39,697 bases of DNA from Bacteroidales bacterium UBA3754 (GTDB taxonomy: Bacteria; Bacteroidota; Bacteroidia; Bacteroidales; UBA1715), in NCBI GenBank assembly GCA_002371705.1, contig DFGI01000018.1:1-39697 (forward strand), in the 5' to 3' direction. Under the pieces are notes generated by a model. It saw nothing but the letters and a program-made list of their open reading frames with translations, was not told where the DNA came from and made no database searches. Positions 13,237-22,459 of the stretch are shown piece by piece. Position numbers and translations under genes: made by a program. Each line of letters starts with the position of its first letter. Position 1 is the first letter of the stretch.

Positions 13237-15162
13237 ATGAAGAAATTCGTTTCCCTAATTTTTGCGGTTGTTTTGGCAATGGTGTCGAGTGTGGCATTTG
13301 CCCAAAATTATCTCACATTCAAAGCGTTGGAAAAATCTTCGGTGACGATTTTGAATAGTGGTTCGTCGAATCCCGATGTGCAATATTCGTTTGATGGAAG
13401 CTCGTGGAATTCGTTTGTTTCGGGAAAAGCGGTATCCATCGACGCATTCCAGTCAATGTATGTGAAGGGAAACAACGCCGCTGGATTTTCGTCTTCCGAA
13501 AACGACTATACTTCGTTTGTTATGAATGGGAAAATCAGCGCGTCGGGAAGCGTGATGAGCTTGATTGACCAAACGGGCGAATCAACGGTGATTCCGAACA
13601 AGTGCTGCTTTTTGAGTTTGTTCAACGGCTGCGAAGCTTTAATTTCCGCACCTGAATTACCAGCAACAACCTTGACGGAGAAATGTTATTATATGATGTT
13701 TATGGGCTGCAGTCAGTTGGCTGTTGCGCCCAATTTACCAGCAAAAATCTTGGAAAAGGAATGCTATTTGGGAATGTTTTTTAATACCAACATTCAAAAA
13801 ATGAACGTCGGTTTTTCTGATTGGAATGTGGCTGGAAATTCCACATATTCCCTGTCGTTTAACATATATGATTGTATGCGGGGAGTGATTGTTTGTCCAA
13901 CCGACTTGGAAATCAAACGAAACGAAAAGAATGGTGGAAACTTTATCCCAATGTATTGGTTGGTGAATCCGCATTCCGTGAAAGTTGCGGAAAATTCGAA
14001 GGATTATGTGGCGGTGAGTCCGTCGGGTTTTGCCACAAATTATCCGCAATTTGAAAGTTCGTATTCGGTTGATAGGACTGTTTCTGCGTTTACCCAAGCG
14101 GAAAAAGATTTGGCAAATACGGCAAAAGATTGTGATTATTTGTCAGATGTGGAAAAGGAAATGGTGCAGCTGATGAATCTTGTGCGGATGGACGGCGTGA
14201 AGTTCACCAACGAATATGTGTCGGATTTAGTTGGTTCAACCAACACGTATGAATCTTCGTTGATTGAGGATTTGAAAAACGTGAAAGATCTGCCGTTGCT
14301 TTATCCAAACGAGAGATTGTATGAGGCGGCGTTGTACCATAACAAGGAAATGGCTTCGGTAAATTCGTTGCAACACGAATCTCCCGATGGTACCAATCCG
14401 GGCGACCGAGTACGGCAATTCTACAACTGGGGAAGTATTGCCGAGAATATCGGATATGGTTCTTATCCTGCATCGGCGCTCGAAATTTTGCGTGGCTATT
14501 TGATTGACGAATACAGCGTTTCGGAGGATTTATATGGACACCGCTACAATATCATTTCCAGCGAAAATTGCACCCGAATTGGTTTTTCGGTGTATTACGA
14601 TGAGGTACACAAAGTGTATTGGGACACGCAGGATTTTGCTGATGCAAATGACGATTATTCTCTGGAATACGAAAACAACTATTCGCAGGAGGAAATGGTG
14701 GAATTTACCGTTGCCGACAGAAGTGCCGAGGGCGTTTCGCTTGAGAAAGTGTTGGCTAATGGTGTGGAAATTTCTGTTTCCGATTTCAAAGGTAGTTTTG
14801 CTATGAAAGATTTTGCCTCTGATGTGGTGATTACGGCGGTGTATTCGGATGAGTCGGGCTCTACCCCTGGTGATGATGTACCAGGAGATGATATAATAGA
14901 TACGTGTGGCGATGTGCTAAACAACATTGCGGTGTATGCTTTCCCGAGTCCAGCTCAGTCGGATTCCGATGTGGTTATAACAGTTGACGGTTTTTCCGAA
15001 TGGAATGGCTTGCAAATAGCAATTTTCGATGCGAATGGGCATATTGTTAAAATTGTTGATTCCGTCGCAAAATATAATACGGTTCGTTTGCCATCGGGTG
15101 TTTATGCAGGAATAGCAAGCGATGGACGGATTTCTAAATCGTTCCGAATCGTTGTGCGGTAA
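13237..15162 (+). CDS. Secreted CAP-domain protein with BspA-like repeats and T9SS sorting domain
   Basis: The 641-residue protein has a signal peptide (MKKFVSLIFAVVLAMVSSVAFA, cut near residue 22). Residues about 110-190 hold two BspA-type repeats with Cys (APELPATTLTEKCYYMMFMGC, then APNLPAKILEKECYLGMFF). Residues about 300-475 are a CAP/SCP-PR1 domain (VEKEMVQLMNLVRMDG, YHNKEMASVNSLQHES, AENIGYGSYPASALEILRG, HRYNIISSENCTRIGFSVYYD). A divergent-repeat linker (GSTPGDDVPGDDI) precedes a C-terminal type A T9SS domain (about 565-641, ending SGVYAGIASDGRISKSF). It is therefore exported and probably surface-attached. CAP domains in bacteria are of uncertain function; adhesion or lipid binding is possible. 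No partner genes are adjacent. Confidence 0.88.
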   Translation: MKKFVSLIFAVVLAMVSSVAFAQNYLTFKALEKSSVTILNSGSSNPDVQYSFDGSSWNSFVSGKAVSIDAFQSMYVKGNNAAGFSSSENDYTSFVMNGKISASGSVMSLIDQTGESTVIPNKCCFLSLFNGCEALISAPELPATTLTEKCYYMMFMGCSQLAVAPNLPAKILEKECYLGMFFNTNIQKMNVGFSDWNVAGNSTYSLSFNIYDCMRGVIVCPTDLEIKRNEKNGGNFIPMYWLVNPHSVKVAENSKDYVAVSPSGFATNYPQFESSYSVDRTVSAFTQAEKDLANTAKDCDYLSDVEKEMVQLMNLVRMDGVKFTNEYVSDLVGSTNTYESSLIEDLKNVKDLPLLYPNERLYEAALYHNKEMASVNSLQHESPDGTNPGDRVRQFYNWGSIAENIGYGSYPASALEILRGYLIDEYSVSEDLYGHRYNIISSENCTRIGFSVYYDEVHKVYWDTQDFADANDDYSLEYENNYSQEEMVEFTVADRSAEGVSLEKVLANGVEISVSDFKGSFAMKDFASDVVITAVYSDESGSTPGDDVPGDDIIDTCGDVLNNIAVYAFPSPAQSDSDVVITVDGFSEWNGLQIAIFDANGHIVKIVDSVAKYNTVRLPSGVYAGIASDGRISKSFRIVVR

Positions 15163-15256
15163 TTTATTTACTTTCATCGTATAGTGAAGTTTAATACACA
15201 ATGTCATTAAAAAAGAATCTTTGTTAGCACGACATTCCGACTGAGCCGAGAGGCGT

Positions 15257-15369
15257 TTAGAAAATCAACGGAGTGGAGCGTGAAAGGCGTTGGTGCCTTG
15301 TACGAAAAACTCCAACTTACGAAAATATGGCACTTCAACGCCTTTAGCGGAACGTAGTTGATTTTTAGC
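15257..15369. repeat. Large imperfect fold-back (about 110 bp)
   Basis: Three nested pairs of reverse-complementary segments occur in mirror order: AAAATCAAC (15261-15269) with GTTGATTTT (15357-15365), AAAGGCGTTG (15283-15292) with CAACGCCTTT (15336-15345), and GTGCC (15293-15297) with GGCAC (15329-15333). Together they make a long stem with an internal loop and a terminal loop of about 30 bases. This fills the otherwise gene-free region 15163-15465. It could be a non-autonomous repeat or a structured RNA; there is no T-tract for a terminator. Confidence 0.6.
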
Positions 15370-15400
15370 CGAGCGGGTCCGTCGGCGGCCTTTCTTTGGG

Positions 15401-15432
15401 TTCCGTTTCTTTCGCCGCCGAAAGAAATGGAA
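15401..15432. repeat. 32-bp palindrome, copy 1 (TTCCGTTTCTTTCG family)
   Basis: TTCCGTTTCTTTCG, CCGC loop, CGAAAGAAATGGAA: a 14-bp stem with one mismatch. The same sequence with a perfect stem occurs at 23940-23971, so it is a dispersed extragenic palindrome. Here it lies 33 bases downstream of the leftward flippase stop and next to the fold-back at 15257-15369. Confidence 0.75.
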
Positions 15433-15465
15433 CAGATTTTTGCTGGATTAAAGTGGCTAATTCTG

Positions 15466-16959
15466 TTATTTTTTAATTCCAATTTTCTTGAAAAAATCGT
15501 CGGCGAGTTCGTTCACGTCGTCGGAAATGTGGAAGAAGTAAACCAACGAGCAAAACAAAATTGTGATTATTCCGCTTTTGATGGCAATGTTTGCAATAAG
15601 GCTTGTTGTTTCGGGAATGCAAGTTGTTATGCCAAAGGAGATTAATCCAAAAACTAAAATCCAAATGTGTTTGAGGGAATAGGGCTGTAGTTTGAATTTT
15701 CGGTTCACATACAAAAACGCCACAAGATTGTACAATATTCGGGCAAACGACGATGAAGCGGCGGCTCCCACGATTCCGTATTTGGGAATTGCCACAAGAT
15801 TTAAAAGAATTATGACGATAATCAGTCCAATTGTCCAATGCGAAAGTTTCTGATACTGAGGCGAATTACTCACAATATCTTTGTTTACGCCGGAGACCAT
15901 GTCGCTCAAATAAAATATGCCGATAAAAATGATGACTCCTCGTCCGATGCCGAATTTCTCAGGTAGAATCTGGAAAATGTAATCAAGGTTCACGCATAGT
16001 CCGAAGAACACCAGTGTGCCGATAATGAGCAACGTGAGTGTGCTTTTTTCGTATATCAGTTGCAGTTGGTCGCGGTCGTTTCGCTTCCACGCTTCGGCAA
16101 CCAAAGTTGAGGTGATTTTCTGTAACGCGCGGTTGGGCATAATCACCATTGTGGCGAAATACGAGCAGGTTGTGTAGATTCCCACGTGTGCGAGCGGACT
16201 TTCAATCATCAGCTTCTCAATCATAATTTGGTCGATGTTGATGACGACGATATTTGCCGAGGTGATAATCATTCCGTACATACTTACACGGAACAGTTCC
16301 TTTGCCATATCCTTGTTGATAAGCGAAAAATCGGGGCGGAGAAACAGTTGCCCGTCGCCGATGAGCGCCACAATCATATATATGAGAATGAGCGCGTAGC
16401 AAACCACATACCAATGCGCAAATGCATTGAAGTTGAATAAATGAAAACTGTAACAGATTGTGAGTGTGAATGTTAGTATTCTCAACATCACTTCTTTCAT
16501 AAACAATCCCCGTGTGGCTTTTAGGAGCGCTTTTGTGTAGCTGTCGAAAATGTTGAAGAACGCCACGCAGATAAACATTGGGACAATCAGAATGGCGTAG
16601 TCTTGCATAAGATTGCCGCTTTTGCTGTTGTTTTGGATGAGGTAGGGGTACAATAAATAGAAAATTCCTATGGAAAGGATTGCCGCCACTGTGACCACGG
16701 CAATGGTGAGGAACAGAAATCCATTGTGTTTCTTTTCCTTTTTTTTGAAATAGGGAAACATTCTTGTGATGGTGTTCACAAAGCCCGCCGAGGCGAACTG
16801 GGCGAACAGAGTTCCGTAGGTCACCAAAAGATTGAGCATACCAATTTGGTCGGCTTCAAGATAGTTGGGAAACAGCAAAGCACTCGTCACAAAGCCTAAC
16901 GCCGCGCCGAGATAAACCCATGCGGAGCCAACAAGCGACTGAGTGCGAACAATTCCCAT
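15466..16959 (-). CDS. Polysaccharide/oligosaccharide flippase (Wzx-like, MOP superfamily)
   Basis: The 497-residue integral membrane protein has about 14 hydrophobic helices and the features of the polysaccharide-export branch of the MOP flippases: an N-terminal GSAWVYLGAALGFVTSALLFPNYL helix, an early QIGMLNLL segment, and a pairwise repeated architecture. Such proteins move undecaprenyl-linked sugar units from the inner to the outer leaflet of the cytoplasmic membrane. Its ATG overlaps the stop codon of the upstream YfhO-like gene by one base (TAATG), so the two are translationally coupled and may act in the same envelope glycan route. The substrate is not predictable. Confidence 0.88.
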   Translation of the reverse strand: MGIVRTQSLVGSAWVYLGAALGFVTSALLFPNYLEADQIGMLNLLVTYGTLFAQFASAGFVNTITRMFPYFKKKEKKHNGFLFLTIAVVTVAAILSIGIFYLLYPYLIQNNSKSGNLMQDYAILIVPMFICVAFFNIFDSYTKALLKATRGLFMKEVMLRILTFTLTICYSFHLFNFNAFAHWYVVCYALILIYMIVALIGDGQLFLRPDFSLINKDMAKELFRVSMYGMIITSANIVVINIDQIMIEKLMIESPLAHVGIYTTCSYFATMVIMPNRALQKITSTLVAEAWKRNDRDQLQLIYEKSTLTLLIIGTLVFFGLCVNLDYIFQILPEKFGIGRGVIIFIGIFYLSDMVSGVNKDIVSNSPQYQKLSHWTIGLIIVIILLNLVAIPKYGIVGAAASSSFARILYNLVAFLYVNRKFKLQPYSLKHIWILVFGLISFGITTCIPETTSLIANIAIKSGIITILFCSLVYFFHISDDVNELADDFFKKIGIKK

Positions 16960-19400
16960 TATGCAACCTCTTCGTTATTTTTTTTCAATGCAGAATAGAT
17001 TTCGTAACCAATTGCTGCGAAGAAACTTATGAGCAGTATGATTGAGAATATCAGTGAAACAACATCGGTTTTGTGGAACAATGTCGGTTCGAATTTGAAT
17101 ACAATCTCGTGATTGCCAGCAGGAATTTCCAGCGCACGGAGCACGTAGTTCACTCGGAAGTGTGGCGTTAAATTGCCGTCGATATAGGCGTTCCAACCTT
17201 TCTTGAAATAGATTTCCGAGAATACCGCAACGCCGTTTTGTGCGTTGTTTGACGTGTAGTGCAATTCAATTGGAGAATATGAATTTAATTTGATTGTCGC
17301 ACTTGAATCAACCGTGAACGTTGTGTCGGCAACGGCGAATTGTTTGTCAACGTAGGCATTTTCCGCAGGCGTAAAATCTTTCGCCATAATTGAGGCAAGT
17401 TCTGCGTTAGCATTTGGAACTGTATGTAAGTTTTTCACAAACCATGCGTTTCCCATAGCGTGCTCGTTAATTTGCGCAATTGGGTAATTGTCGTCGGCGT
17501 TCACAATGAAATACTTGGTGTTCAGCATATTATACACGTTCCAGTTTTGTTTTGACAAGCAGGAATCAATCAAATCTTGGTAACGGCTGAGTTTTGCGCC
17601 GTGGTAGCCGCCAATCGATTTATGGAAATACGATGTGCTTGCGTCGTTGAACGGACTTACCGTCAAGTTCATCACACGGAAATTCGGGTCGGTGTCTTGC
17701 AGAATCATACGGTTCGCGCGTGTTGGCTGGAATAGGTATTCTGATTTTTTGCGGAAATCCGTGTCGTTGAGGTATCGTTTGTTCACAGGATACATATCAA
17801 CTGTTACAATAATCGCCAGCAGAATGACAGCAACCGTTGGTTTCAGTTTGTTGAATCGGAACAGAGCGAGCACAACGTAGGTTGCCACCACAATCAGCAG
17901 CGAACGCCACAAATCCGACAGCATCATAGCCTTTCGGTCGGCTTGTAGGGCTGGAAGAAGCCAGTCGGGAAGCATTTCGGCATCGTGTGGACCTTGGTAC
18001 GACCACAATCCGGCGGTAAAAATTAGAAAAAGCAACAATCCGCCAACAATTCCAAGTGCAATGGAAAGTTTTTTGAACGAAAATGCGGTGTCTTCGTCTT
18101 TGAAAAATTTTTGTAAGGCTAAAACTGCCATAAGTGGTATTGCAAATTCTGCAATCACAAGCACCATCGAAACTGTTCGGAAACGATTGTAGCCTGGCAC
18201 GTAGTCGAGGAAGAAGTCGGTGAGAATCATAAAGTTGCTTCCCCACGCGAGCATGATTGACAGCGCGGTTATGATGACTATCCACCATTTTAAAGCCCCG
18301 GTAACGTATATCAGACCGAACACAAATAGGAAAATCACAATTGCACCAATGTAAACTGGTCCTGAAGTGAAAACTTGGTCGCCCCAGTATGTTGGCATAC
18401 TCTTGATGTGCGATTTTGCATTTGGTACGCCGTTCTGTTTCAGTGTTTTATACACTTCCGAATCCGTGTCGAGTTCGCCAGCGGTTGCACCACCTTTGAA
18501 GTTTGGCACAAGTAAGTCGAGCGTTTCGTCTATGCCATAACTCCACGTGGTCGCATAGTCTTTGTCAAGACCTTGGTTTTGCTTGTCGTCGCTCACCAAA
18601 TCCGATTTTCCACGGATTGATTCACGGGTGTAGTCATACACCGAGTAAAAACGGCTGAAGTCGGCACCAACGGCAAGTATCAGACCTATAAGCAGATACA
18701 ACGATGGCTTTATGAAATCGCGTTTGAATTCTTTTTCTTTTATTGATTTAGAAATTGCGAAACCAACCAATACAATGCATATAATAGCGGTGTAGTAAGT
18801 TATTTGTAAGTGGTTGGCAATCAGCTGCAACGCCATTGCCATAGTGAAGACTGCCGTTCCGAGCAACAATTTCCGTTGCCAATACACAGCGTAAACCGAG
18901 GCGATGATAAGCGGCATATAGCCAAGTGCGATTGCTTTGGTGACGTGTCCTGCTTCAATAATAATGAAAAAATACGTTGAAAATCCGTAGAACAGACCTC
19001 CCAATCCCGCCAGTCCAATCGGCACATTGACCAGCAATAGTGCTAAAAATGCCCATACAAAATACATCAGCACAATCATTTCGGGGTGGTCTATTGCTGT
19101 TTGGTAGAAGTAAAACGCGTTATAAATATAGTTGACAAGATTCATTGTCAGGATGTGGGTTAAGTAGGTCGGCATTCCGCTGAACATGGAGTTTGTCCAC
19201 AATGGAGTTATTCCCGTTTCTTTCTCGAACGTGAGTGCCTCGTTAGCTGTCCCCAAATATTGCAGCACATCGTGCTGGCGGAGTTCCCTGCCCTCGAAAA
19301 TCGGGCTGAAATAAGTGAATACTATTGCCGCAAAACAAAGAATTATTGCTATGCTAATAAGTATAGGCTTGTAGTTGAACGATTTAAGATTGATATTCAT
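16959..19400 (-). CDS. YfhO-family large membrane protein
   Basis: The 813-residue protein has a TM-rich N-terminal half (about 12-14 helices up to residue 550) and a soluble C-terminal part with beta-rich segments (INLHYTSNNAQNG-like, FKKGWNAYIDGNLTPHFRVNYVLRALEIPAGNHEI), ending in a last TM helix. This is the layout of the YfhO family, in which the Bacillus member is linked to glycosylation of lipoteichoic acid; it resembles GT-C glycosyltransferases. GYHGAKLSRYQDLIDSC is a typical YfhO segment. The start at 19400 (MNINLKSF) is used, as the promoter box TATTTTTG lies at 19424-19417 and excludes the start at 19445. It is the first gene of a pair with the flippase. Confidence 0.88.
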   Translation of the reverse strand: MNINLKSFNYKPILISIAIILCFAAIVFTYFSPIFEGRELRQHDVLQYLGTANEALTFEKETGITPLWTNSMFSGMPTYLTHILTMNLVNYIYNAFYFYQTAIDHPEMIVLMYFVWAFLALLLVNVPIGLAGLGGLFYGFSTYFFIIIEAGHVTKAIALGYMPLIIASVYAVYWQRKLLLGTAVFTMAMALQLIANHLQITYYTAIICIVLVGFAISKSIKEKEFKRDFIKPSLYLLIGLILAVGADFSRFYSVYDYTRESIRGKSDLVSDDKQNQGLDKDYATTWSYGIDETLDLLVPNFKGGATAGELDTDSEVYKTLKQNGVPNAKSHIKSMPTYWGDQVFTSGPVYIGAIVIFLFVFGLIYVTGALKWWIVIITALSIMLAWGSNFMILTDFFLDYVPGYNRFRTVSMVLVIAEFAIPLMAVLALQKFFKDEDTAFSFKKLSIALGIVGGLLLFLIFTAGLWSYQGPHDAEMLPDWLLPALQADRKAMMLSDLWRSLLIVVATYVVLALFRFNKLKPTVAVILLAIIVTVDMYPVNKRYLNDTDFRKKSEYLFQPTRANRMILQDTDPNFRVMNLTVSPFNDASTSYFHKSIGGYHGAKLSRYQDLIDSCLSKQNWNVYNMLNTKYFIVNADDNYPIAQINEHAMGNAWFVKNLHTVPNANAELASIMAKDFTPAENAYVDKQFAVADTTFTVDSSATIKLNSYSPIELHYTSNNAQNGVAVFSEIYFKKGWNAYIDGNLTPHFRVNYVLRALEIPAGNHEIVFKFEPTLFHKTDVVSLIFSIILLISFFAAIGYEIYSALKKNNEEVA

Positions 19401-19416
19401 ATTAGTAAAATTTGTG

Positions 19417-19424
19417 CAAAAATA
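19417..19424 (-). promoter_or_regulatory. -7 box of the YfhO-like/flippase pair
   Basis: TATTTTTG on the minus strand matches TAnnTTTG, 16 bases before the ATG at 19400 and just after the Omp85-like gene stop (19449). Confidence 0.5.
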
Positions 19425-19448
19425 CGAAACTGTTTGGATTTTCACATA

Positions 19449-20603
19449 TTAAAACGCTTCGCGCAACGTCATATATACCCCTGAGTCGTCGAAACTGCCT
19501 CGCCCGTAATCCAAACGAAGGTTGATATTGTTTTTTGTGTCACTTTGGAAACGGATGCCTGCGCCATATACATATTTAATATTGTTGAAACGGATGTCCG
19601 ACAAGGTTGGAAACGTGTTGCCAATGCCGCCAAAAGCCACCACGCTGAATCTTTTCCATATATGCTTGCGGAGTTCTGTTTGGGCAAAATAGGCGTTTTT
19701 GTCTATGTACATATATTTGTTTGAAATACCGCGCATACGCGTTTGACCGCCCAATTGGTACATGCAGTAGAATGGAATGTCGCCCTCGCTTATACCGCTA
19801 AATAGCTGACAGGCAAGCACTAAGTCCTTGTAGATGGTGAAATATTTGCGAACGTCGAGTTCCACGCAGTAAAACGAATATGTGTCGTTGGCGAGAGGTG
19901 GAAAATATTTGAATCCGAACGTGCAGAATTCCCCTCGCATTGGGTAGTTGATGTTGTCGCGGCGGTCGAATGTGAAATGCGGTCCGAAACCAAACAGCCA
20001 ATTGTTTTTGCACTCGGGCAAGTCAAGTCCTTCGACATTTTCGCCAAGCGAAGCGCAATCGCGGTAGGAAAGGTCGAATTGAAAACCGAGATAGCATGTT
20101 GACGACAGTTCCTTTGACACATTTCCGCTAAACCGCAGGTCGTTCATGTCGAATTTCACTGGGTCGGTGTTCAGAGTGTCGTTGCCAATGCCGTAGTATT
20201 TGTCGGGTGAAATCTGATATTGCAGCAACGTGTTTACCACCACGCCGTGGCTTGCGTAAATAATCATATCGGAGCGGAGGTTTATCCAGTTTTTTGTGGA
20301 GTACGACAGTGAATTTGAGATGGATGTTGGGCGATAGAATTTGATTTTTTTTCGGTCGCGCTCTTTGGGTTCTATTGCCACTAACGACAATAATCCAAAC
20401 GAGATGCCGCTTGCCGGGTCTATTCCCATAGTTGGATAGCATTTTACCGAAGTGCGTCCATGGTTGAATTCGAACAAATCCATCACCTTGTCTATCAGGT
20501 TTTTATCGAGTGTGGAATCCTGAAATTCGGTTGCGGTGCTGTCGCTTTGGGCGGCACAAACGCCCGAAAGCAGGAATAGTATAATGAGTAGCCGAAATCT
20601 CAT
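19449..20603 (-). CDS. Omp85/BamA-like outer-membrane beta-barrel protein
   Basis: The 384-residue protein has a signal peptide (MRFRLLIILFLLSGVCAAQ) and a barrel domain of the bacterial surface antigen (D15/Omp85) type. The diagnostic stretch is YQLGGQTRMRGISNKYMYIDKN, carrying the conserved (V/I)RG(F/I) loop, followed by AQTELRKHIW and a C-terminal strand. POTRA domains are missing, so it resembles the short Omp85-like proteins rather than BamA itself, which is usually over 700 residues. The start at 20603 is chosen because the longer frame puts 19 residues before the signal. Possible roles are insertion of surface proteins, or a patatin-like or lipid-related export function; none can be assigned. 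Confidence 0.8.
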   Translation of the reverse strand: MRFRLLIILFLLSGVCAAQSDSTATEFQDSTLDKNLIDKVMDLFEFNHGRTSVKCYPTMGIDPASGISFGLLSLVAIEPKERDRKKIKFYRPTSISNSLSYSTKNWINLRSDMIIYASHGVVVNTLLQYQISPDKYYGIGNDTLNTDPVKFDMNDLRFSGNVSKELSSTCYLGFQFDLSYRDCASLGENVEGLDLPECKNNWLFGFGPHFTFDRRDNINYPMRGEFCTFGFKYFPPLANDTYSFYCVELDVRKYFTIYKDLVLACQLFSGISEGDIPFYCMYQLGGQTRMRGISNKYMYIDKNAYFAQTELRKHIWKRFSVVAFGGIGNTFPTLSDIRFNNIKYVYGAGIRFQSDTKNNINLRLDYGRGSFDDSGVYMTLREAF

Positions 20604-20721
20604 TCTGTTGTGAATGCCGTTTTGTTTTTGCAAAGATGTAAAAAAAAGAAGATAAAGCACACTTTCGCAGAAGGTTTTTCACAAAAGACACAAGTTGGTA
20701 TGATTTGTTTAGGTATTTTCA

Positions 20722-20754
20722 TTTGCATTTAGAAATAGAAAACCACTATATTTG
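20722..20754 (+). promoter_or_regulatory. Promoter of the second MNT/HEPN pair
   Basis: TTTG at 20722-20725 and TATATTTG at 20747-20754 are separated by 21 bases, a full match to the Bacteroidota -33/-7 promoter. The ATG at 20771 follows 16 bases later. Confidence 0.75.
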
Positions 20755-20770
20755 CAATAATGAAGTAGTT

Positions 20771-21091
20771 ATGGCAAGTAAATCAATAGTTGTTGGTCAG
20801 ATACGGCAAAAAGCATTTGAGGTGCTTCCTGCCGACAGCAATCTTTATTTGTATGGTTCTCGCGCCAGAGGAGATTCAAAAAAAGATAGCGATTGGGATT
20901 TATTGATTATTGTCAACAAAACACAATTGGAACCCAAAGACTATGATGAACTTGTGTATCCTTTTACTTCGCTTGGCTGGGATTTGAAAGAGATGATAAT
21001 ACCTGTGATATACACTACAAATGAATGGTCTCAAATGTCTATGACTCCGTTCTACAAAAACATACAAAACGAAGCTATTTTATTGAAATGA
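20771..21091 (+). CDS. MNT-type nucleotidyltransferase (antitoxin-like)
   Basis: The 106-residue protein contains the nucleotidyltransferase signature G-S-x10-D-x-D in YGSRARGDSKKDSDWDLLI, followed by a beta-strand with a third acidic position region (LGWDLKEMIIPV). It belongs to a different subgroup from the MntA-like protein at 12570. It overlaps the next gene, a HEPN protein, by 4 bases (ATGA), so they form a pair like other MNT/HEPN toxin-antitoxin modules. The start at 20771 (MASKSIVV) is used because the promoter box lies at 20747-20754. The antitoxin role is inferred. Confidence 0.85.
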   Translation: MASKSIVVGQIRQKAFEVLPADSNLYLYGSRARGDSKKDSDWDLLIIVNKTQLEPKDYDELVYPFTSLGWDLKEMIIPVIYTTNEWSQMSMTPFYKNIQNEAILLK

Positions 21092-21489
21092 CACTGAATA
21101 AAGAAGAAAGAGACACTATTGTTACTTTAGAATTAGAAAAAGCTAAAAAAGCATACGAAGAAGCAGTTGCTATCGTACAACTTGAGTTTTGGGAAGTTGT
21201 TGGAAATAGGTTGTATTATTCCTTGTTTCATGCTGTATCGGCTTTATTGATAAAAAACGGACAGAATGTGTATTCCCACAAAGGAGCAGTTATGCAATTC
21301 GGACAACATTTTGTGAAAACTAAAATTGTACCTGATGATATGGGTAAACTATATTCCCGACTTCAAACAATTCGAGAAAAAGGAGATTATAATTGCGTGT
21401 TTCAGATTTCAAAAGATGAAGTGGTTCCAATGATTGAACCTGTTGGAGATTTTCTAAAAACAATTGAATGTTTGATTTCAGAAAATTAA
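21088..21489 (+). CDS. HEPN-domain protein (toxin-like)
   Basis: The 133-residue helical protein is of the HEPN (PF05168-like) type: EKAKKAYEEAVAIVQLEFW helix, then NRLYYSLFHAVSALL and SHKGAVMQF, then YSRLQTIREKGDYN. Unlike the DUF86 toxin at 12862 it lacks a clear R-x4-6-H RNase motif, so its action may differ, for example by holding a substrate for the partner nucleotidyltransferase. It shares four bases with the upstream MNT gene. Downstream, the convergent secreted protein gene stops at 21536. Confidence 0.82.
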   Translation: MTLNKEERDTIVTLELEKAKKAYEEAVAIVQLEFWEVVGNRLYYSLFHAVSALLIKNGQNVYSHKGAVMQFGQHFVKTKIVPDDMGKLYSRLQTIREKGDYNCVFQISKDEVVPMIEPVGDFLKTIECLISEN

Positions 21490-21535
21490 AAAAACGAAGC
21501 CTTAGGACATCGCTTTTTACAATATTGTAAACTTA

Positions 21536-22450
21536 TTATTGTATAATAACTTTTTGAAACCCTTGTTCGGTTACAACAATATACGTTCCCGATAATAAGG
21601 AACCATTCTGTTCAGTTACATTTTGACCCTTAATTGTGATAATTTGAAAAGGAACATTGCAAATTATAGTATTGTCTTTTACCGATATAGATAGAGTTTG
21701 TTTTATTTCTGTAATGTCCGTTTGTTCAACTTCTATCTCTGTTACGCCGTATCGTGCATTATAATCGTCCAATAGCATAGTGAGAAAATCAATGTCATAT
21801 TGATACATTACAGTATCGTAATAAGCTCGAAAATCTGCATCTTTTTGAATTTGTTTGAATGCTTCGTCGAATGATATAATGCCGTCTTCTGCCGAACGTG
21901 TTTTTGTACATCGTTTGCTATAATAGAAATATGGTTCGGTACATACAAATGTCGATAATCTTGGATTGGTTGTTAATTCTGTCTTGAAATAATCAATCAG
22001 ATTATTCAATTTTTCATAATCAAATTTTTGTTTTAGCTGTATGTGTTTAGGGAACAACAATTCACTGAAAGCGTATCCAATTCCGTACGGAGAAGGGTCT
22101 GGAATAAAAGTGTTTACGCGGCGGGATGTGGGATTGCAGTTGAGAGAGAGGACAATGTTCATTTTTTCTGCCGAAATAGTGTCAATGCATGTGTTGTTCT
22201 GTACAACGATGCACCAATCGCGAAAAATAGTCCCATGTTCTTCTATTGGTACGGCGTACAATACATTATCGTATGTAAAAGTGTAATAGTAATATTTTCG
22301 AATACTAGTATTGTCTTGATATTTATCTGGATATAAGCCACCTTTCCCTTCTGCACAAGACGTAAATGTTGCTTTAATAGTATCGCATTGAGCCACAGCA
22401 AATTCAAATGCGCTAATGCAAATAAATGTTAAGAAAATGTATCGTTTCAT
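21536..22450 (-). CDS. Secreted protein with a short T9SS-like C-terminus
   Basis: The 304-residue protein has a signal peptide (MKRYIFLTFICISAFEFAVAQ) and a C-terminal segment (about 252-304) with the strand pattern of the T9SS type A sorting domain: NVPFQIITIKGQNV, then GSLLSGTYIVVTEQGFQK. The middle part has several Cys and Tyr-rich stretches (KYYYYTFTYDNVLYAVP) and no family I recognise. Export through the outer membrane is likely. A TATTTTTG box lies only 5 bases before the ATG and overlaps the terminator of the next gene, so its transcript may have almost no leader. Confidence 0.7.
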   Translation of the reverse strand: MKRYIFLTFICISAFEFAVAQCDTIKATFTSCAEGKGGLYPDKYQDNTSIRKYYYYTFTYDNVLYAVPIEEHGTIFRDWCIVVQNNTCIDTISAEKMNIVLSLNCNPTSRRVNTFIPDPSPYGIGYAFSELLFPKHIQLKQKFDYEKLNNLIDYFKTELTTNPRLSTFVCTEPYFYYSKRCTKTRSAEDGIISFDEAFKQIQKDADFRAYYDTVMYQYDIDFLTMLLDDYNARYGVTEIEVEQTDITEIKQTLSISVKDNTIICNVPFQIITIKGQNVTEQNGSLLSGTYIVVTEQGFQKVIIQ

Positions 22451-22459
22451 GAATGCAAA

